Source: CAUJIW01 sp963205175 (GTDB lineage Bacteria; Pseudomonadota; Alphaproteobacteria; Sphingomonadales; Sphingomonadaceae). Taken from it: 64,000 bases of DNA. The notes beneath the pieces were generated by a model. It ran no database searches. It was not told the DNA's origin and saw only the letters and a list, made by a program, of their open reading frames with translations. Positions 7,684 through 17,210 of this stretch are shown in pieces; position 1 is the stretch's first letter, and each line of letters starts with the position of its first letter. A program made the position numbers and the translations under genes. The stretch is from the NCBI GenBank assembly GCA_041060555.1, contig JBEUDS010000007.1; one strand, written 5' to 3'.

Positions 7684-10209
7684 TCAGTCGCCAAATGTCC
7701 GCTGCCACCAGCCTCGACGGGCCGGGCGTGGTTCGCCGGCTTCTTCCTCCGTCGCACCGTCGGCGGTCGCCTCGGCCGGGGCGGGCTCGGGCGCTGCCGC
7801 TTCAGTGGCGGTTGCCTCGGTGGGGGGTGCCTCGGTGGCCGCCGCTTCGACCGCCACCGGCCCGACCGCTGCCTCGACGGGCGCGGCGGCGGCCTCGGCA
7901 GCGGCAGCTTCCGCGGCGGCAGCTTCAGCGGCGGCCTTCTTGGTCACGCGCTTGCGCCGCGCCGGCTTGGCCGGCTTTTCCTCGACAGCCTCGGCAACAG
8001 GTGCAGCCTCGACCGCCGCCGGCGTTTCCGCTTCGGTTGCCGCCGGCGCTTCGACCGGAGCCTCGGGCGCTGGCGTCACCTCGGCAGCCGGACCAGCCTG
8101 GGCTTCCGTGGTCGCGTCGGTGGTGTCTCCCTCGGGAGCGGTCTCGCCACCCTCGGTCGCGGCCTCCCGGTCGCCCGGCCGGCGGCTGCGCCGGCGCCGA
8201 CGACGGCGACGCTCGGTCTCGGCCGAAGTCTCGGCATCCCCGGCACCGGCCTCGATGCCCGCCTCGGTCGTGGACTCGCCAGTGGATCCGGTGTCTTCCG
8301 CGTCCTCGCCCGCGGCGGCGTCGGCCTCGGCGCCAGCGGTGTCGTCACGGTCACCCGGCCGCCGCCGACGGCGGCGACGGCGGCGGCGACGGCCACGCTC
8401 ATCACCATCGCCACGGGTTTCGCGCTGGCGCGGTGCCGCTTCCTCGGCCTCGGCCTCGATCTCGCCCTCGACCTCGTCCTCGATCTCCTCGTCGGGAATG
8501 GCGAGATCGGCCTCGTCGGCTTCAAGTTCGGCCGGCAGCGGCTTGAGGGGCTCAAACGCGACCGGCGCTGGTGGCGGGCCGGAACGTTCGATTTCATACT
8601 GCGGCACGATCAGGTCGCCCTTGGGCTCGACCTCGACGGTGATGCCGTAACGCATCTCGATATCGATCAGCTCGGCGCGCTTGCGGTTGAGGATATAGAT
8701 CGCGACCGGCTCGGGCACCTTGAGTTGCAGGTAGGATGCGCGGGCCTTGATCGCTTCGTCTTCCAGCGCCCGCAGTACGTGCAGGGCGGACGACGGCACG
8801 GTGCGCAGGAAGCCGGTGCCGTTGCAGTGCTCGCAGACATGGGTGGACGCTTCCAGGACGCCGGTGCGCAGGCGCTGGCGCGACATTTCGAGCAGGCCGA
8901 AGTTGGAGATGCGCCCGACCTGGATGCGGGCGCGGTCGTTCTTCAGGGCATCCTTCAGCCGCCGCTCGACGTTGCGGACGTTGCCCTTGTCCTCCATGTC
9001 GATGAAGTCGATCACCACCAGGCCGGCCATGTCACGCAGCCGCAGCTGGCGGGCGATCTCGTCGGCCGCCTCAAGATTGGTCTTGTAGGCGGTTTCCTCG
9101 ATATTGTGTTCCTTGGTCGCCCGACCGGAGTTGATGTCGATGGAGACCAGCGCTTCCGTCGGGTTGATGACGATATAGCCGCCCGAGCGCAGCTGCACCG
9201 TCGGCCGGTACATGCTTTCCAGCTGGGCCTCCACCTGGTGACGGTGGAACAGCGGCACCCGGTCGCGGTAGAGGTGGACCTTCTTCGCGTGGCTGGGCAT
9301 CAGCAGCCGCATGAAGTCCTTGGCGGCGCGGTAGCCGGTCTCGCCCTCGATCCAGATTTCGTCGACGTCACGCGAGTAGATGTCGCGGATTGCCCGCTTG
9401 ATCAGGCTGGAGTCCTCGTACACGAGGCATGGCGCCACCGAACTCAGTGTCTGTTCGCGGATTTCGTCCCACAGCCGGGTGAGATAGTCGAAGTCGCGTT
9501 TGATCTCGGTCTTGGTGCGCTTCAGGCCGGCGGTGCGGATGATGCAGCCCATGCCGGCCGGCAGTTTCAGGTCCGACATGATGGACTTCAGCCGTCGCCG
9601 GTCGGTCTGGCTGGAAATCTTGCGCGAAATGCCGCCGCCGTGGGTGGTGTTGGGCATCAGCACGCAGTAGCGCCCGGCCAGCGACAGGTAGGTGGTCAGC
9701 GCCGCGCCCTTGCCGCCGCGCTCTTCCTTCACCACCTGCACCAGCAGGATCTGGCGGCGCTTGATGACTTCCTGGATCTTGTAACGGCGACGCAGCGCCA
9801 TGCGGTGGCGGCGCAGGGCCTCCTCGGCCTCGTCCTCATGATCGTCGTCGTCGGCCTCCGTGCCCTCGCCATTGGCGGCTTCGGCCTTGGCGTCGCTGAC
9901 ATCCTCGTCGGGGACGGTGCTGGCTTCCTCCTCTTCCCGCAGCAGGGCTTCGCGGTCCTCGTGCGGGATCTGGTAATAGTCGGGATGGATTTCGCTGAAT
10001 GCGAGGAAGCCGTGGCGGTTGCCGCCGTATTCGACAAAGGCCGCCTGCAGCGAGGGTTCGACCCGTGTCACCTTGGCGAGGTAGATATTGCCTTTAAGCT
10101 GTTTCTTGGAAGCCGCTTCGAAATCGAAATCTTCAATACGCGTACCGCGAACGACCGCGACCCGGGTCTCCTCCGGGTGGCGGGCGTCGATCAACATGTG
10201 TGTGGGCAT
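7684..10209 (-). CDS. rne: Ribonuclease E
   Basis: 841 residues. The catalytic half has the N-terminal MLIDARHPEETRVAVV, a split S1 domain with an acidic insert, SIDINSGRAT and VVIDFIDMEDKG with the metal-binding aspartates, and the zinc-link CEHCNGTG. The C-terminal half is disordered: an acidic stretch, two Arg tracts each ending in RRPGDR, an Ala/Glu/Pro-rich spacer, and a final RRGWWQRTFGD. The GWW end matches the PNPase-binding peptide described for Caulobacter RNase E. The protein therefore should scaffold a degradosome for mRNA decay and rRNA processing. ATG 10209 is preceded by GGAG (10218-10221) and a GC-rich palindrome at 10225-10238. ATG 10197 is an alternative. Confidence 0.97.
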   Translation of the reverse strand: MPTHMLIDARHPEETRVAVVRGTRIEDFDFEAASKKQLKGNIYLAKVTRVEPSLQAAFVEYGGNRHGFLAFSEIHPDYYQIPHEDREALLREEEEASTVPDEDVSDAKAEAANGEGTEADDDDHEDEAEEALRRHRMALRRRYKIQEVIKRRQILLVQVVKEERGGKGAALTTYLSLAGRYCVLMPNTTHGGGISRKISSQTDRRRLKSIMSDLKLPAGMGCIIRTAGLKRTKTEIKRDFDYLTRLWDEIREQTLSSVAPCLVYEDSSLIKRAIRDIYSRDVDEIWIEGETGYRAAKDFMRLLMPSHAKKVHLYRDRVPLFHRHQVEAQLESMYRPTVQLRSGGYIVINPTEALVSIDINSGRATKEHNIEETAYKTNLEAADEIARQLRLRDMAGLVVIDFIDMEDKGNVRNVERRLKDALKNDRARIQVGRISNFGLLEMSRQRLRTGVLEASTHVCEHCNGTGFLRTVPSSALHVLRALEDEAIKARASYLQLKVPEPVAIYILNRKRAELIDIEMRYGITVEVEPKGDLIVPQYEIERSGPPPAPVAFEPLKPLPAELEADEADLAIPDEEIEDEVEGEIEAEAEEAAPRQRETRGDGDERGRRRRRRRRRRRPGDRDDTAGAEADAAAGEDAEDTGSTGESTTEAGIEAGAGDAETSAETERRRRRRRRSRRPGDREAATEGGETAPEGDTTDATTEAQAGPAAEVTPAPEAPVEAPAATEAETPAAVEAAPVAEAVEEKPAKPARRKRVTKKAAAEAAAAEAAAAEAAAAPVEAAVGPVAVEAAATEAPPTEATATEAAAPEPAPAEATADGATEEEAGEPRPARRGWWQRTFGD

Positions 10210-10639
10210 TAGAAATACTCCGTGCGCGCGGCCGCGCGGGCGCCGGAAGGCACCAGTCACTGCAGGCCGCGTGTGTCTTGGACGAACGCTGATCGCTCGC
10301 GCGACCAGTCGGGAAATGTTGCAGGGTTCGATGGTTCAGCCTGACGGGCCGCCCGCGCGCACCGGGGAGGGTGATCAAACCCCACTCCACCATTCGTGCG
10401 TCCGTTAACCGGCTCATCTACAACAACCTTGATCATCAGGCCTGACGCGTGGCAGTAGCCCCGGTGGCCTTATTCACTTCGGGCGAGCAGCCGATGGCAA
10501 CCACCCGAGCTGAACGTCGAAACTGTAACAACCGGACTGCTAACACCAATTGCCGCAGTTCACAACCCAACTTGACGTCGCGCGCGTTCATCCCTTGTTC
10601 CGAGTCGCCGCCACGTCTAAGGTCGCACGCCAGCAATGA
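10210..10639. other. 430-base intergenic region between divergent rne and amidase genes
   Basis: No convincing gene. The rne-proximal end has a 14-bp GC palindrome (10225-10238) next to the rne ribosome-binding site. RNase E mRNAs in other bacteria have long leaders used for autoregulation, so a long rne leader here is plausible but inferred. The amidase promoter must also lie here or just inside the unclear amidase N-terminus. Short open frames in this stretch have no recognisable protein or start signals. Confidence 0.6.
10522..10549 (-). promoter_or_regulatory. Candidate sigma70-type promoter for rne
   Basis: On the minus strand, TTGGTG (10544-10549) is separated by 16 bases from TACAGT (10522-10527). 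The match to consensus is only moderate. If used, the rne leader would be about 300 bases. Confidence 0.3.
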
Positions 10640-12070
10640 GTGTCATCACGCAGGGATGTAGGCAGCGCGGTCGTGTTGGCGCAATTACTCCAGGGAGACG
10701 CAACCACCGGCACGCCCCGTTCGCCGGGGGCGTGTCGCCGGACTTGCCGCGCCATCGGCGGCCTGTGGGCGCTGCTGTTGCTGCTGGTCGCCATGCTGGG
10801 CGCTGTCACCGTCGCGCGGGCGGCCGCCATCACCACTGTGGAAGTGCGGGCGGAGGCGGATGCCACCGTGGTCACCCTGACCTTTGACGGTCCGTTTCAG
10901 GTGCCCGCAGCATTCTACATGGCCGATCCGCCGCGCATGGTGCTCGATTTCGCCGACATCAGGACACCGGCGCCGCAGGCCCACGCCGGTGCCGGTGCCG
11001 TGCGTGGCGCGCGCCAGGCGCAGTTCCGGCCCGATGTCACCCGGCTGGTGCTGGACCTCGCGGAGCCGGTATTGCCGGTTGCCGTCAGCGGGGACAGCCC
11101 GATCACCGGCAGTGCCTACGCGCTGACGCTGCGGTTGCGACCCACGGCCGCCCGGGCGTTCTCGCAGGCGGCGGCGAAGGGGCGGCAGACACTGGTGCCG
11201 GGCAACGCCACCGCCGCGGCGGCGCTGGCGCCATCGTCGCCCGCGACCGCCCCGACCGCCCCGACCGCTGTGGCGCCCGGCGTCGCCAGCAAGCCGACGG
11301 ACGCTGCCGTGTCGAGACCGGCGGCCGCCAGGCCGGAGCCGGTCAGGTCGTCACCGGCCAGGCCCGCACGGTTGCCGGTGGTGGTGATTGACGCCGGCCA
11401 TGGTGGGCAGGATCCGGGCGCGCCCAGCGTCATCCCCGGCCGCTACGAGAAGGAAGTGACACTCGCCATCGCCAAGGCGATCAAGGCGGAGCTCGACAGC
11501 AGCGGCAAGTTCAAGGCGGTGCTGACCCGCTCGACGGACGTGTTCATTCCGCTGGGTGGCCGCGTCGCCATCGCCCGCCAGGCTGGCGCCGACCTGTTCA
11601 TCTCCATCCACGCCGACTCCATCGGCAGGCCCGATGTCAGGGGTGCCACCGTCTACACCCTGTCGGAGACCGCGTCCGACAAGGAGGCCGAGCGACTGGC
11701 GGCGAAGGAAAACAAGGCGGATATCATTGCCGGTATCAACCTCGGCGCGGAAAGCGCCGACGTCACCAACATCCTTATCGACCTGGTGCAGCGCGAGACC
11801 AAGAACTACTCGGCCGAGTTCGCCGGCATTGTCGTGCGCGAGGTGTCCAACTACATGCATTTCCGCTCGAATCACCACCGCTTCGCCGGTTTCGTGGTTC
11901 TTAAGGCACCCGACGTGCCGTCGGTGCTTTTCGAGACCGGCTACATGTCGAACCTTGAGGATTCGCAGTATCTGTTCTCGCCCGAGGGGCAGGCCGCGAT
12001 CGCCAAAGGCGTGCGCCGTGCGGTGGAAGCCTATTTCCAGCGACGCTTCGCGACTCTCGCCAGCCCGTGA
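10640..12070 (+). CDS. N-acetylmuramoyl-L-alanine amidase with AMIN domain (AmiC-like)
   Basis: 476 residues from GTG 10640. A hydrophobic export signal (GLWALLLLLVAMLGAV, about 41-56) is followed by an AMIN domain (ITTVEVRAEADATVVTLTF onward), an Ala/Pro linker and an Amidase_3 domain from about residue 248. Zinc ligands and catalytic residues are visible: DAGHGGQDPG, EKEVTLA, FISIHADS and, near the end, LFETGYMSN. It cuts the amide bond between MurNAc and the stem peptide during cell separation; AMIN targets it to the septum or cell wall. The long tail before the signal peptide makes the true start uncertain. It is followed by PBP1A on the same strand. Confidence 0.93.
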   Translation: MSSRRDVGSAVVLAQLLQGDATTGTPRSPGACRRTCRAIGGLWALLLLLVAMLGAVTVARAAAITTVEVRAEADATVVTLTFDGPFQVPAAFYMADPPRMVLDFADIRTPAPQAHAGAGAVRGARQAQFRPDVTRLVLDLAEPVLPVAVSGDSPITGSAYALTLRLRPTAARAFSQAAAKGRQTLVPGNATAAAALAPSSPATAPTAPTAVAPGVASKPTDAAVSRPAAARPEPVRSSPARPARLPVVVIDAGHGGQDPGAPSVIPGRYEKEVTLAIAKAIKAELDSSGKFKAVLTRSTDVFIPLGGRVAIARQAGADLFISIHADSIGRPDVRGATVYTLSETASDKEAERLAAKENKADIIAGINLGAESADVTNILIDLVQRETKNYSAEFAGIVVREVSNYMHFRSNHHRFAGFVVLKAPDVPSVLFETGYMSNLEDSQYLFSPEGQAAIAKGVRRAVEAYFQRRFATLASP

Positions 12071-12144
12071 CACCCACGCGGTCGGTTGCACCGCCCGCTG
12101 ATCCGCCGTAAACGAACCGGCCTTGACCAGTCGAGAGATCACCC

Positions 12145-14568
12145 GTGGCCGCCGCCGATGACGATGATGACAATCGCCTGACCGCCGACCCCGAGGCGCG
12201 CCGCCGCTGGCGGCGCCTCGGTTTGTGGCTGGGGGGGCTTGCCCTGTTCGGCATGGTGATCGCGGGCGCCGGCTACGCCTATCTGGCGCGCGGTCTGCCC
12301 GATGTCGCGCAACTGCAGGCGTACGAACCGGCGTTGCCGACCACGGTGCTGGCGGCCGATGGTACCGTGCTGACGGTCTTCCAGCGCGAGCGGCGCATCT
12401 GGACTCCCTACGACCAGATACCGGAGACGGTCCGCCACGCATTCATTTCCGCCGAGGACAAGACGTTTTACGAACATTCGGGGCTGGATTATCCCGGCAT
12501 CCTGCGCGCCATTCTCACCAACATAAAAAACCGTGGCACCGACAAGCGGCCAGTGGGCGCCTCCACCATTACCCAGCAGCTGTCGCAGGCGATGCTGCTG
12601 GGGCGCGAACTGAGCTACATTCGCAAGCTGCGCGAAATGATTCTCGCCCGCCGTGTCGAGGCGGCGATGTCCAAGCAGCGCATTCTGGAACTCTATCTCA
12701 ACCAGATATTCCTGGGTCGTAACAGTTACGGCATTGGTGCCGCCAGCCTGTCCTACTTCGACAAGACGCTGGATCAGCTGACGCTGGATCAGGCGGCTTT
12801 TCTCGCGGCCCTGCCCAAGGGGCCGAGCCTCTACAGCAGCCAGAAACGCAAGGCGCAGGCGATCGAGCGGCGCAACTACGTGCTCGAACAGATGTTGCTC
12901 AACGGCTACGTCACCCGCGCGCAGCATGACCTCGCGGTGGCGCAGGATCTGCGGTTCGCGCCGATCAAGGCCCTTAAGCGGTCGCGTCTGGGGGACTATT
13001 TCGTCGAGGAGGTGCGCCGGGAGCTGCTCGACAGATATGGCGAGGATGGTCTCTATGGCGGCGGCCTGTGGGTTTATGCCACCATCGACCCGTCGCTGCA
13101 GAAGGCCGCCGAGAAGGCGATGCGTGACGGCTTTCTCGCCTATGAGCGCGGCCGCGACTGGCGTGGTCCCTACGCGCATATCGATCCCGGCGAGGGCTGG
13201 CATCGGCGCCTCAACGCGCTCGACGTGCCGGTCGGCTATGCCGAGTGGCAAGCCGCGGTGGTGCTGGCCAAGCAGGGCTCGACCTCGCGGCTCGGGTTCG
13301 TCGACGGCAGCACCGGGGTCATGCCCGCGCATCGGGCCGAGCGTCGCAAGGGTGGCAAGGCGGCCTGGCAGCTGCTCAAACCCGGCGATGTCATTCCGGT
13401 GATGAAGGCCTACGATGGCTCGGGCGAATACGCACTGCGGCAAATTCCGCTGATTTCCGGTGGATTTGTCGCGCTTGACCCGGAGTCCGGCCGGGTGCTC
13501 GCCATGGTTGGCGGCTTTGACGCCCGCAAGAGCCAGTTCAACCGGGCGACCCAGGCGCTGCGCCAGCCTGGCTCCGCTTTCAAGCCGTTTGTCTATGCCG
13601 CGGCGCTGGACAACGGGTTCACGCCGTCGTCGGTCGTGATCGACGGCGACTTCTGTGTTGATCAGGGCGCAAGGCTTGGCACCAAGTGCTTTCGCAACTT
13701 CGGCGGGCGCGCGACCGGTGCCCAGACACTGCGCACCGGGCTGGAGATGTCGCGCAATCTGATGACGGTCCGCCTTGCCAATGCGGTGGGCATGGAGAAG
13801 GTTGCCGATGTCGCCGTGCGGCTGGGCATTCGCGATACCATGAGCCCGGTGCTGGCAATGTCGCTGGGGGCGGGTGAAACCACCGTGATGCGGCTTACCA
13901 ACGCCTACGGCATCATGGCCAACGGCGGTCACGAGATGCGCCCGACGCTGATCGATCGCATTCAGGATCGTCACGGCAAGACGATCTTTCGCAGTGATGA
14001 ACGGGCCTGTCCCGCGTGCGCCGCCGTCGAGTGGCAGGGCGAGGGGATGCCCCGGCCGGTGGAGACCCGCCGCCAGGTCATGGACCCGCGCACCGCCTAT
14101 CAGGTGATTCACATGCTGGAGGGCGTCATTGATCGCGGCACGGCGACCAATCTGCGGTTCCTCGAACGACCGATGGCCGGCAAGACAGGCACCACCAATA
14201 ACTCCACCGATGTCTGGTTTGTCGGCATGACGCCGCACCTCGTGGCCGGACTCTATGTCGGCTACGATCAGCCGACGCCGCTGGGGGGGTATGCCCAGGG
14301 CGGCACCGTGGCGGCCCCTATCTGGGGCGCGTTCGCGCGCGTGGCGCTCAAGGACATGCCCAAGCAGCAGTTTCGTGCACCGGAAGGGTTGCGCTTCGTC
14401 AAGGTCGATCGCAAGACCGGCAAGCTCGCCCAGGGTCCCGAGGGTGGGTCCGTGATCTGGGAGGCCTTTCGTCCGGGTACCGAGCCGCGCCGTTACGTGA
14501 TGCTGGCCGAGGGGCAGTTGGTCCGTTCGGACGCTGATTTCGCCGAGACCACGGGTGGCATTTACTAG
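12145..14568 (+). CDS. mrcA: Penicillin-binding protein 1A (bifunctional transglycosylase/transpeptidase)
   Basis: 807 residues, normal for class A PBPs. A short charged cytosolic tail and one membrane helix (about 27-50) lead into the GT51 domain, with EDKTFYEHSG, GASTITQQL and KQRILELYLNQIFLG. The transpeptidase domain has SAFK (active serine), SRN and KTGTT motifs. It polymerises and cross-links peptidoglycan in the periplasm. It starts at GTG 12145 with GAGAGA upstream, 74 bases after the amidase stop. The pairing of a wall hydrolase with a synthase suggests coordinated expression. Confidence 0.97.
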   Translation: MAAADDDDDNRLTADPEARRRWRRLGLWLGGLALFGMVIAGAGYAYLARGLPDVAQLQAYEPALPTTVLAADGTVLTVFQRERRIWTPYDQIPETVRHAFISAEDKTFYEHSGLDYPGILRAILTNIKNRGTDKRPVGASTITQQLSQAMLLGRELSYIRKLREMILARRVEAAMSKQRILELYLNQIFLGRNSYGIGAASLSYFDKTLDQLTLDQAAFLAALPKGPSLYSSQKRKAQAIERRNYVLEQMLLNGYVTRAQHDLAVAQDLRFAPIKALKRSRLGDYFVEEVRRELLDRYGEDGLYGGGLWVYATIDPSLQKAAEKAMRDGFLAYERGRDWRGPYAHIDPGEGWHRRLNALDVPVGYAEWQAAVVLAKQGSTSRLGFVDGSTGVMPAHRAERRKGGKAAWQLLKPGDVIPVMKAYDGSGEYALRQIPLISGGFVALDPESGRVLAMVGGFDARKSQFNRATQALRQPGSAFKPFVYAAALDNGFTPSSVVIDGDFCVDQGARLGTKCFRNFGGRATGAQTLRTGLEMSRNLMTVRLANAVGMEKVADVAVRLGIRDTMSPVLAMSLGAGETTVMRLTNAYGIMANGGHEMRPTLIDRIQDRHGKTIFRSDERACPACAAVEWQGEGMPRPVETRRQVMDPRTAYQVIHMLEGVIDRGTATNLRFLERPMAGKTGTTNNSTDVWFVGMTPHLVAGLYVGYDQPTPLGGYAQGGTVAAPIWGAFARVALKDMPKQQFRAPEGLRFVKVDRKTGKLAQGPEGGSVIWEAFRPGTEPRRYVMLAEGQLVRSDADFAETTGGIY

Positions 14569-14657
14569 GTGCCTGCGCGGGGTGCCGGCGGCGTACGACA
14601 GTTGACAAGCCAGGCCCGGTCCGCCATCTCCCGTTGCCCTGACGTGGAAGGAAGAAC

Positions 14658-15786
14658 ATGCGCGCGGAAGCGGAAAAGCTCGTCGACCAGATCAAGCAGG
14701 CGATCGCCCTGCTGAGGAGGTTTCTTTGACTGGGATCGCGCGCTCCGTCGACTCGATGAACTGAACGCCGCGGTTGAAGACCCCGCGCTGTGGAATGATG
14801 CCAGGAAGGCGCAGGACCTGATGCGCGAGCGGCGCCGCCTCGACGAGGCGATTACCGCGACCCGCGCCATCGAGAAGGATCTCGCCGACACCGTCGACCT
14901 CATGGAGCTGGCGGAAATGGAAGGCGACGAGGCGCTGGTCGACGATGGCGTCGCCGCGCTGGAGGCACTGGCCCGCAAGGCGGAAACCGACAAGGTCGCC
15001 GCCTTGCTGTCGGGCGAGGCGGATGCCTCGGACGCCTATCTGGAAATCAATGCCGGTGCCGGCGGCACCGAGAGCAACGACTGGGCGGAGATGCTGCAGC
15101 GCATGTACATGCGCTGGGCCGAGCGCCATGGCTACAAGGTCGAGATCATCGACCAGCACCCCGGCGAACAGGCGGGCATCAAGTCCTGCACCCTGCTGGT
15201 CAAGGGCGAGAACGCCTATGGCTGGGCCAAGACGGAATCGGGCGTGCACCGGCTGGTGCGCATTTCGCCCTACGATTCCAACGCGCGGCGCCACACCAGC
15301 TTCACCAGTGTGTGGGTCTATCCGGCGATTGACGACGACATCGAGATCGAGGTCAACGAAAAGGACCTCAAGATCGATACCTATCGTTCGTCCGGCGCCG
15401 GCGGCCAGCACGTCAATACCACGGATTCGGCGGTGCGCATCACCCACCTGCCCACCGGCATCGTGGTTGCCTGCCAGAACGAGCGCTCGCAGCACAAGAA
15501 CCGCGCCACTGCCATGAAGATGCTGAAAGCCCGGCTGTACGAGGCCGAGCTGCAGAAGCGCGAGGCGGAAGCGGCGGCGACCAATGCGTCGAAGACGGAT
15601 ATCGGCTGGGGCCATCAGATCCGCTCCTACGTGCTGCAGCCCTATCAGATGGTGAAGGACTTGCGCACCGGTGTCGTCAACACCCAGCCGCAGCTGGTGC
15701 TGGATGGCGAACTTGACGCCTACATGGCGGCGGCGCTGAGCCAGCGCGTCACCGGCGAGAAGGTCCAGGTCGAGGATATCGACTGA
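14658..15786 (+). CDS. prfB: Peptide chain release factor 2, expressed through a programmed +1 frameshift
   Basis: Frame 1 runs 23 codons from ATG 14658 to TGA 14727-14729. Reading then continues in +1 from GAC 14728, giving about 375 residues in all. RF2 terminates translation at UGA and UAA; the GGQ motif (SGAGGQHVN) triggers peptidyl-tRNA hydrolysis. The stop-codon recognition tripeptide, SPF in E. coli, is SPY here (15265-15273). The C-terminal end VTGEKVQVEDID is typical. A reading that starts at ATG 14821 would lack the N-terminal helices and is wrong. It follows PBP1A by 89 bases. Confidence 0.96.
14715..14730 (+). promoter_or_regulatory. prfB programmed +1 frameshift signal
   Basis: An internal Shine-Dalgarno AGGAGG (14715-14720), a three-base spacer TTT, then CTT TGA C. 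This matches the E. coli prfB arrangement in order and spacing. Slow UGA decoding when RF2 is scarce lets the ribosome slip from CTT to TTT, so RF2 level controls its own synthesis. Confidence 0.95.
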
Positions 15787-15800
15787 CCATCCGTGCGGAC

Positions 15801-15822
15801 CGTCGCCGGGAGACCGGCGACG
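15801..15822 (+). terminator. Hairpin downstream of prfB
   Basis: A 9-bp perfect stem (15801-15809 with 15814-15822) and GAGA loop, 14 bases after the prfB stop. No T-run follows, so intrinsic termination is uncertain. Confidence 0.5.
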
Positions 15823-15898
15823 GCGCCTTGCCGACGCGCCAGGCGGCAACCGCCGACCCCACCCGCCGAACGATTTCCTCCCCGCCCTGAAATGCTCT

Positions 15899-15945
15899 AG
15901 ACCTTGATCGCTCCAGGTTGAATCAGGCTGGAGCGATCAAGGTCT
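15899..15945. repeat. Perfect 18-bp inverted repeat with 11-base loop
   Basis: Arms 15899-15916 and 15928-15945 are exact reverse complements (left arm agaccttgatcgctccag). It lies in the prfB to CoA-transferase gap with no T-run on either side, so it does not look like a simple terminator. It may be a copy of a dispersed palindromic element or a protein-binding site. No second copy was noticed in the window. Confidence 0.85.
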
Positions 15946-16064
15946 GACTTAATATCAGTAGCCTGCTTCACGCATGCGCTGGGGGCGCTCACGCTTCCAT
16001 CGCCCGCGATCAGGCTACAGGCACGACGGATTATCAGCACTTTTTTATTTCCGGGGAGGAATTC

Positions 16065-17210
16065 ATGGGAACTTTGACGGGTTATCGCATTCTTGAAATC
16101 GCCGGTATCGGGCCGGGGCCGTTCGCCTCGATGATGCTGGCCGATCAGGGCGCCGACGTCATCCGCATCGACCGGCTTGGCGGCAAGGCGGCCGGGGTCG
16201 CCACCGATCAGACCCGCGACATCCTTGGCCGCTCGCGGCGCTCGATCGCGGTCGACCTCAAGAGCCCCGAAGGTGTGGCGCTGGTGCTCGACCTGGTGGC
16301 GCAGGCCGACGCGCTGGTCGAGGGCTTCCGGCCGGGCGTCATGGAGCGGCTGGGCCTCGGCCCCGACGTTTGCCTCAAGCGCAATCCCAGGCTGGTCTAT
16401 GGCCGTATGACCGGCTGGGGGCAGGAGGGGCCGATGGCCCCGGCCGCCGGGCATGACATCAACTACATCGCGCTGGCCGGCGCGCTGGCCCATTACGGCC
16501 GGGCCGGCGAGAAGCCGACGCCACCGATCAACATGGTCGGCGATTTCGGCGGCGGCGGCATGCTGATGGCCTTCGGCGTCGTCTGCGCGCTGCTGGAGGC
16601 GCAGAAGTCGGGCCAGGGCCAGGTGATCGACGCGGCGATGGTCGATGGCGCGGCGCTGCTGATGAGCATGATCTGGACCTTCAAGGCCATGGGCATCTGG
16701 AGCGAGAAGCGCGGCGTCAACCTGCTCGACACCGGCACCCACTTCTACGACACCTACGAAACCAGCGACGGCCGCTTCATCTCGCTGGGCGCCATCGAGC
16801 CGCAGTTCTATGCCGAGTTCCGCGCCCGCGCCGGGCTGGCCGAGGACAAGGACTTCGACGCCCAGATGAACCCGGCCAGCTGGGGGCCGCTGAAAGCCAA
16901 GCTCACTGACCTGTTCAAGCAGAAGACCTGTGATGAATGGTGCGCCATCCTCGAAGGGTCGGATGCCTGCTTCGCGCCGGTGCTGACCATGAGCGAGGCC
17001 GCTCGCCATCCGCACAACGTGCAGCGCGGCACCTTCGTCGAGGTGTCGGGCATCACCCAGCCGGCGCCGGCGCCGCGCTTCTCGCGCACCCCGGCGGGCA
17101 CGCCGCGTCCACCCGTCGCACCGGGCGCACATACCGACGCTGTGCTTGCCGACTTCGGCTTCTCGGCCGATAAGATCGCCACTCTCAGGCAGGCGAAGGT
17201 GGTAGGCTGA
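16065..17210 (+). CDS. CaiB/BaiF-family CoA-transferase, alpha-methylacyl-CoA racemase-like
   Basis: 381 residues. The N-terminus (GYRILEIAGIGPGPFASMMLADQGADVIRIDR) is typical of family III CoA-transferases and racemases. The pattern AGHDINY plus MVGDFGGGG places the catalytic His/Asp pair as in alpha-methylacyl-CoA racemases rather than formyl-CoA-type transferases. It therefore probably epimerises 2-methylacyl-CoA esters in branched fatty acid or sterol breakdown; CoA transfer is the alternative. A strong GGGGAGGAATTC ribosome-binding site precedes ATG 16065. Its stop overlaps the start of the TPR-SPOR gene by one base. Confidence 0.9.
   Translation: MGTLTGYRILEIAGIGPGPFASMMLADQGADVIRIDRLGGKAAGVATDQTRDILGRSRRSIAVDLKSPEGVALVLDLVAQADALVEGFRPGVMERLGLGPDVCLKRNPRLVYGRMTGWGQEGPMAPAAGHDINYIALAGALAHYGRAGEKPTPPINMVGDFGGGGMLMAFGVVCALLEAQKSGQGQVIDAAMVDGAALLMSMIWTFKAMGIWSEKRGVNLLDTGTHFYDTYETSDGRFISLGAIEPQFYAEFRARAGLAEDKDFDAQMNPASWGPLKAKLTDLFKQKTCDEWCAILEGSDACFAPVLTMSEAARHPHNVQRGTFVEVSGITQPAPAPRFSRTPAGTPRPPVAPGAHTDAVLADFGFSADKIATLRQAKVVG

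Noticed and set aside
10436..10636. A 66-codon open frame upstream of rne
   Set aside because: No start signals or recognisable features; it lies in the presumed rne leader/promoter region.
12139..14238. A 699-codon open frame antisense to PBP1A
   Set aside because: PBP1A has all catalytic motifs on the opposite strand; this frame is a codon-bias shadow.
14821..15786. RF2 starting at ATG 14821
   Set aside because: The true start is 14658 with a programmed frameshift; the upstream codons encode the conserved N-terminus.
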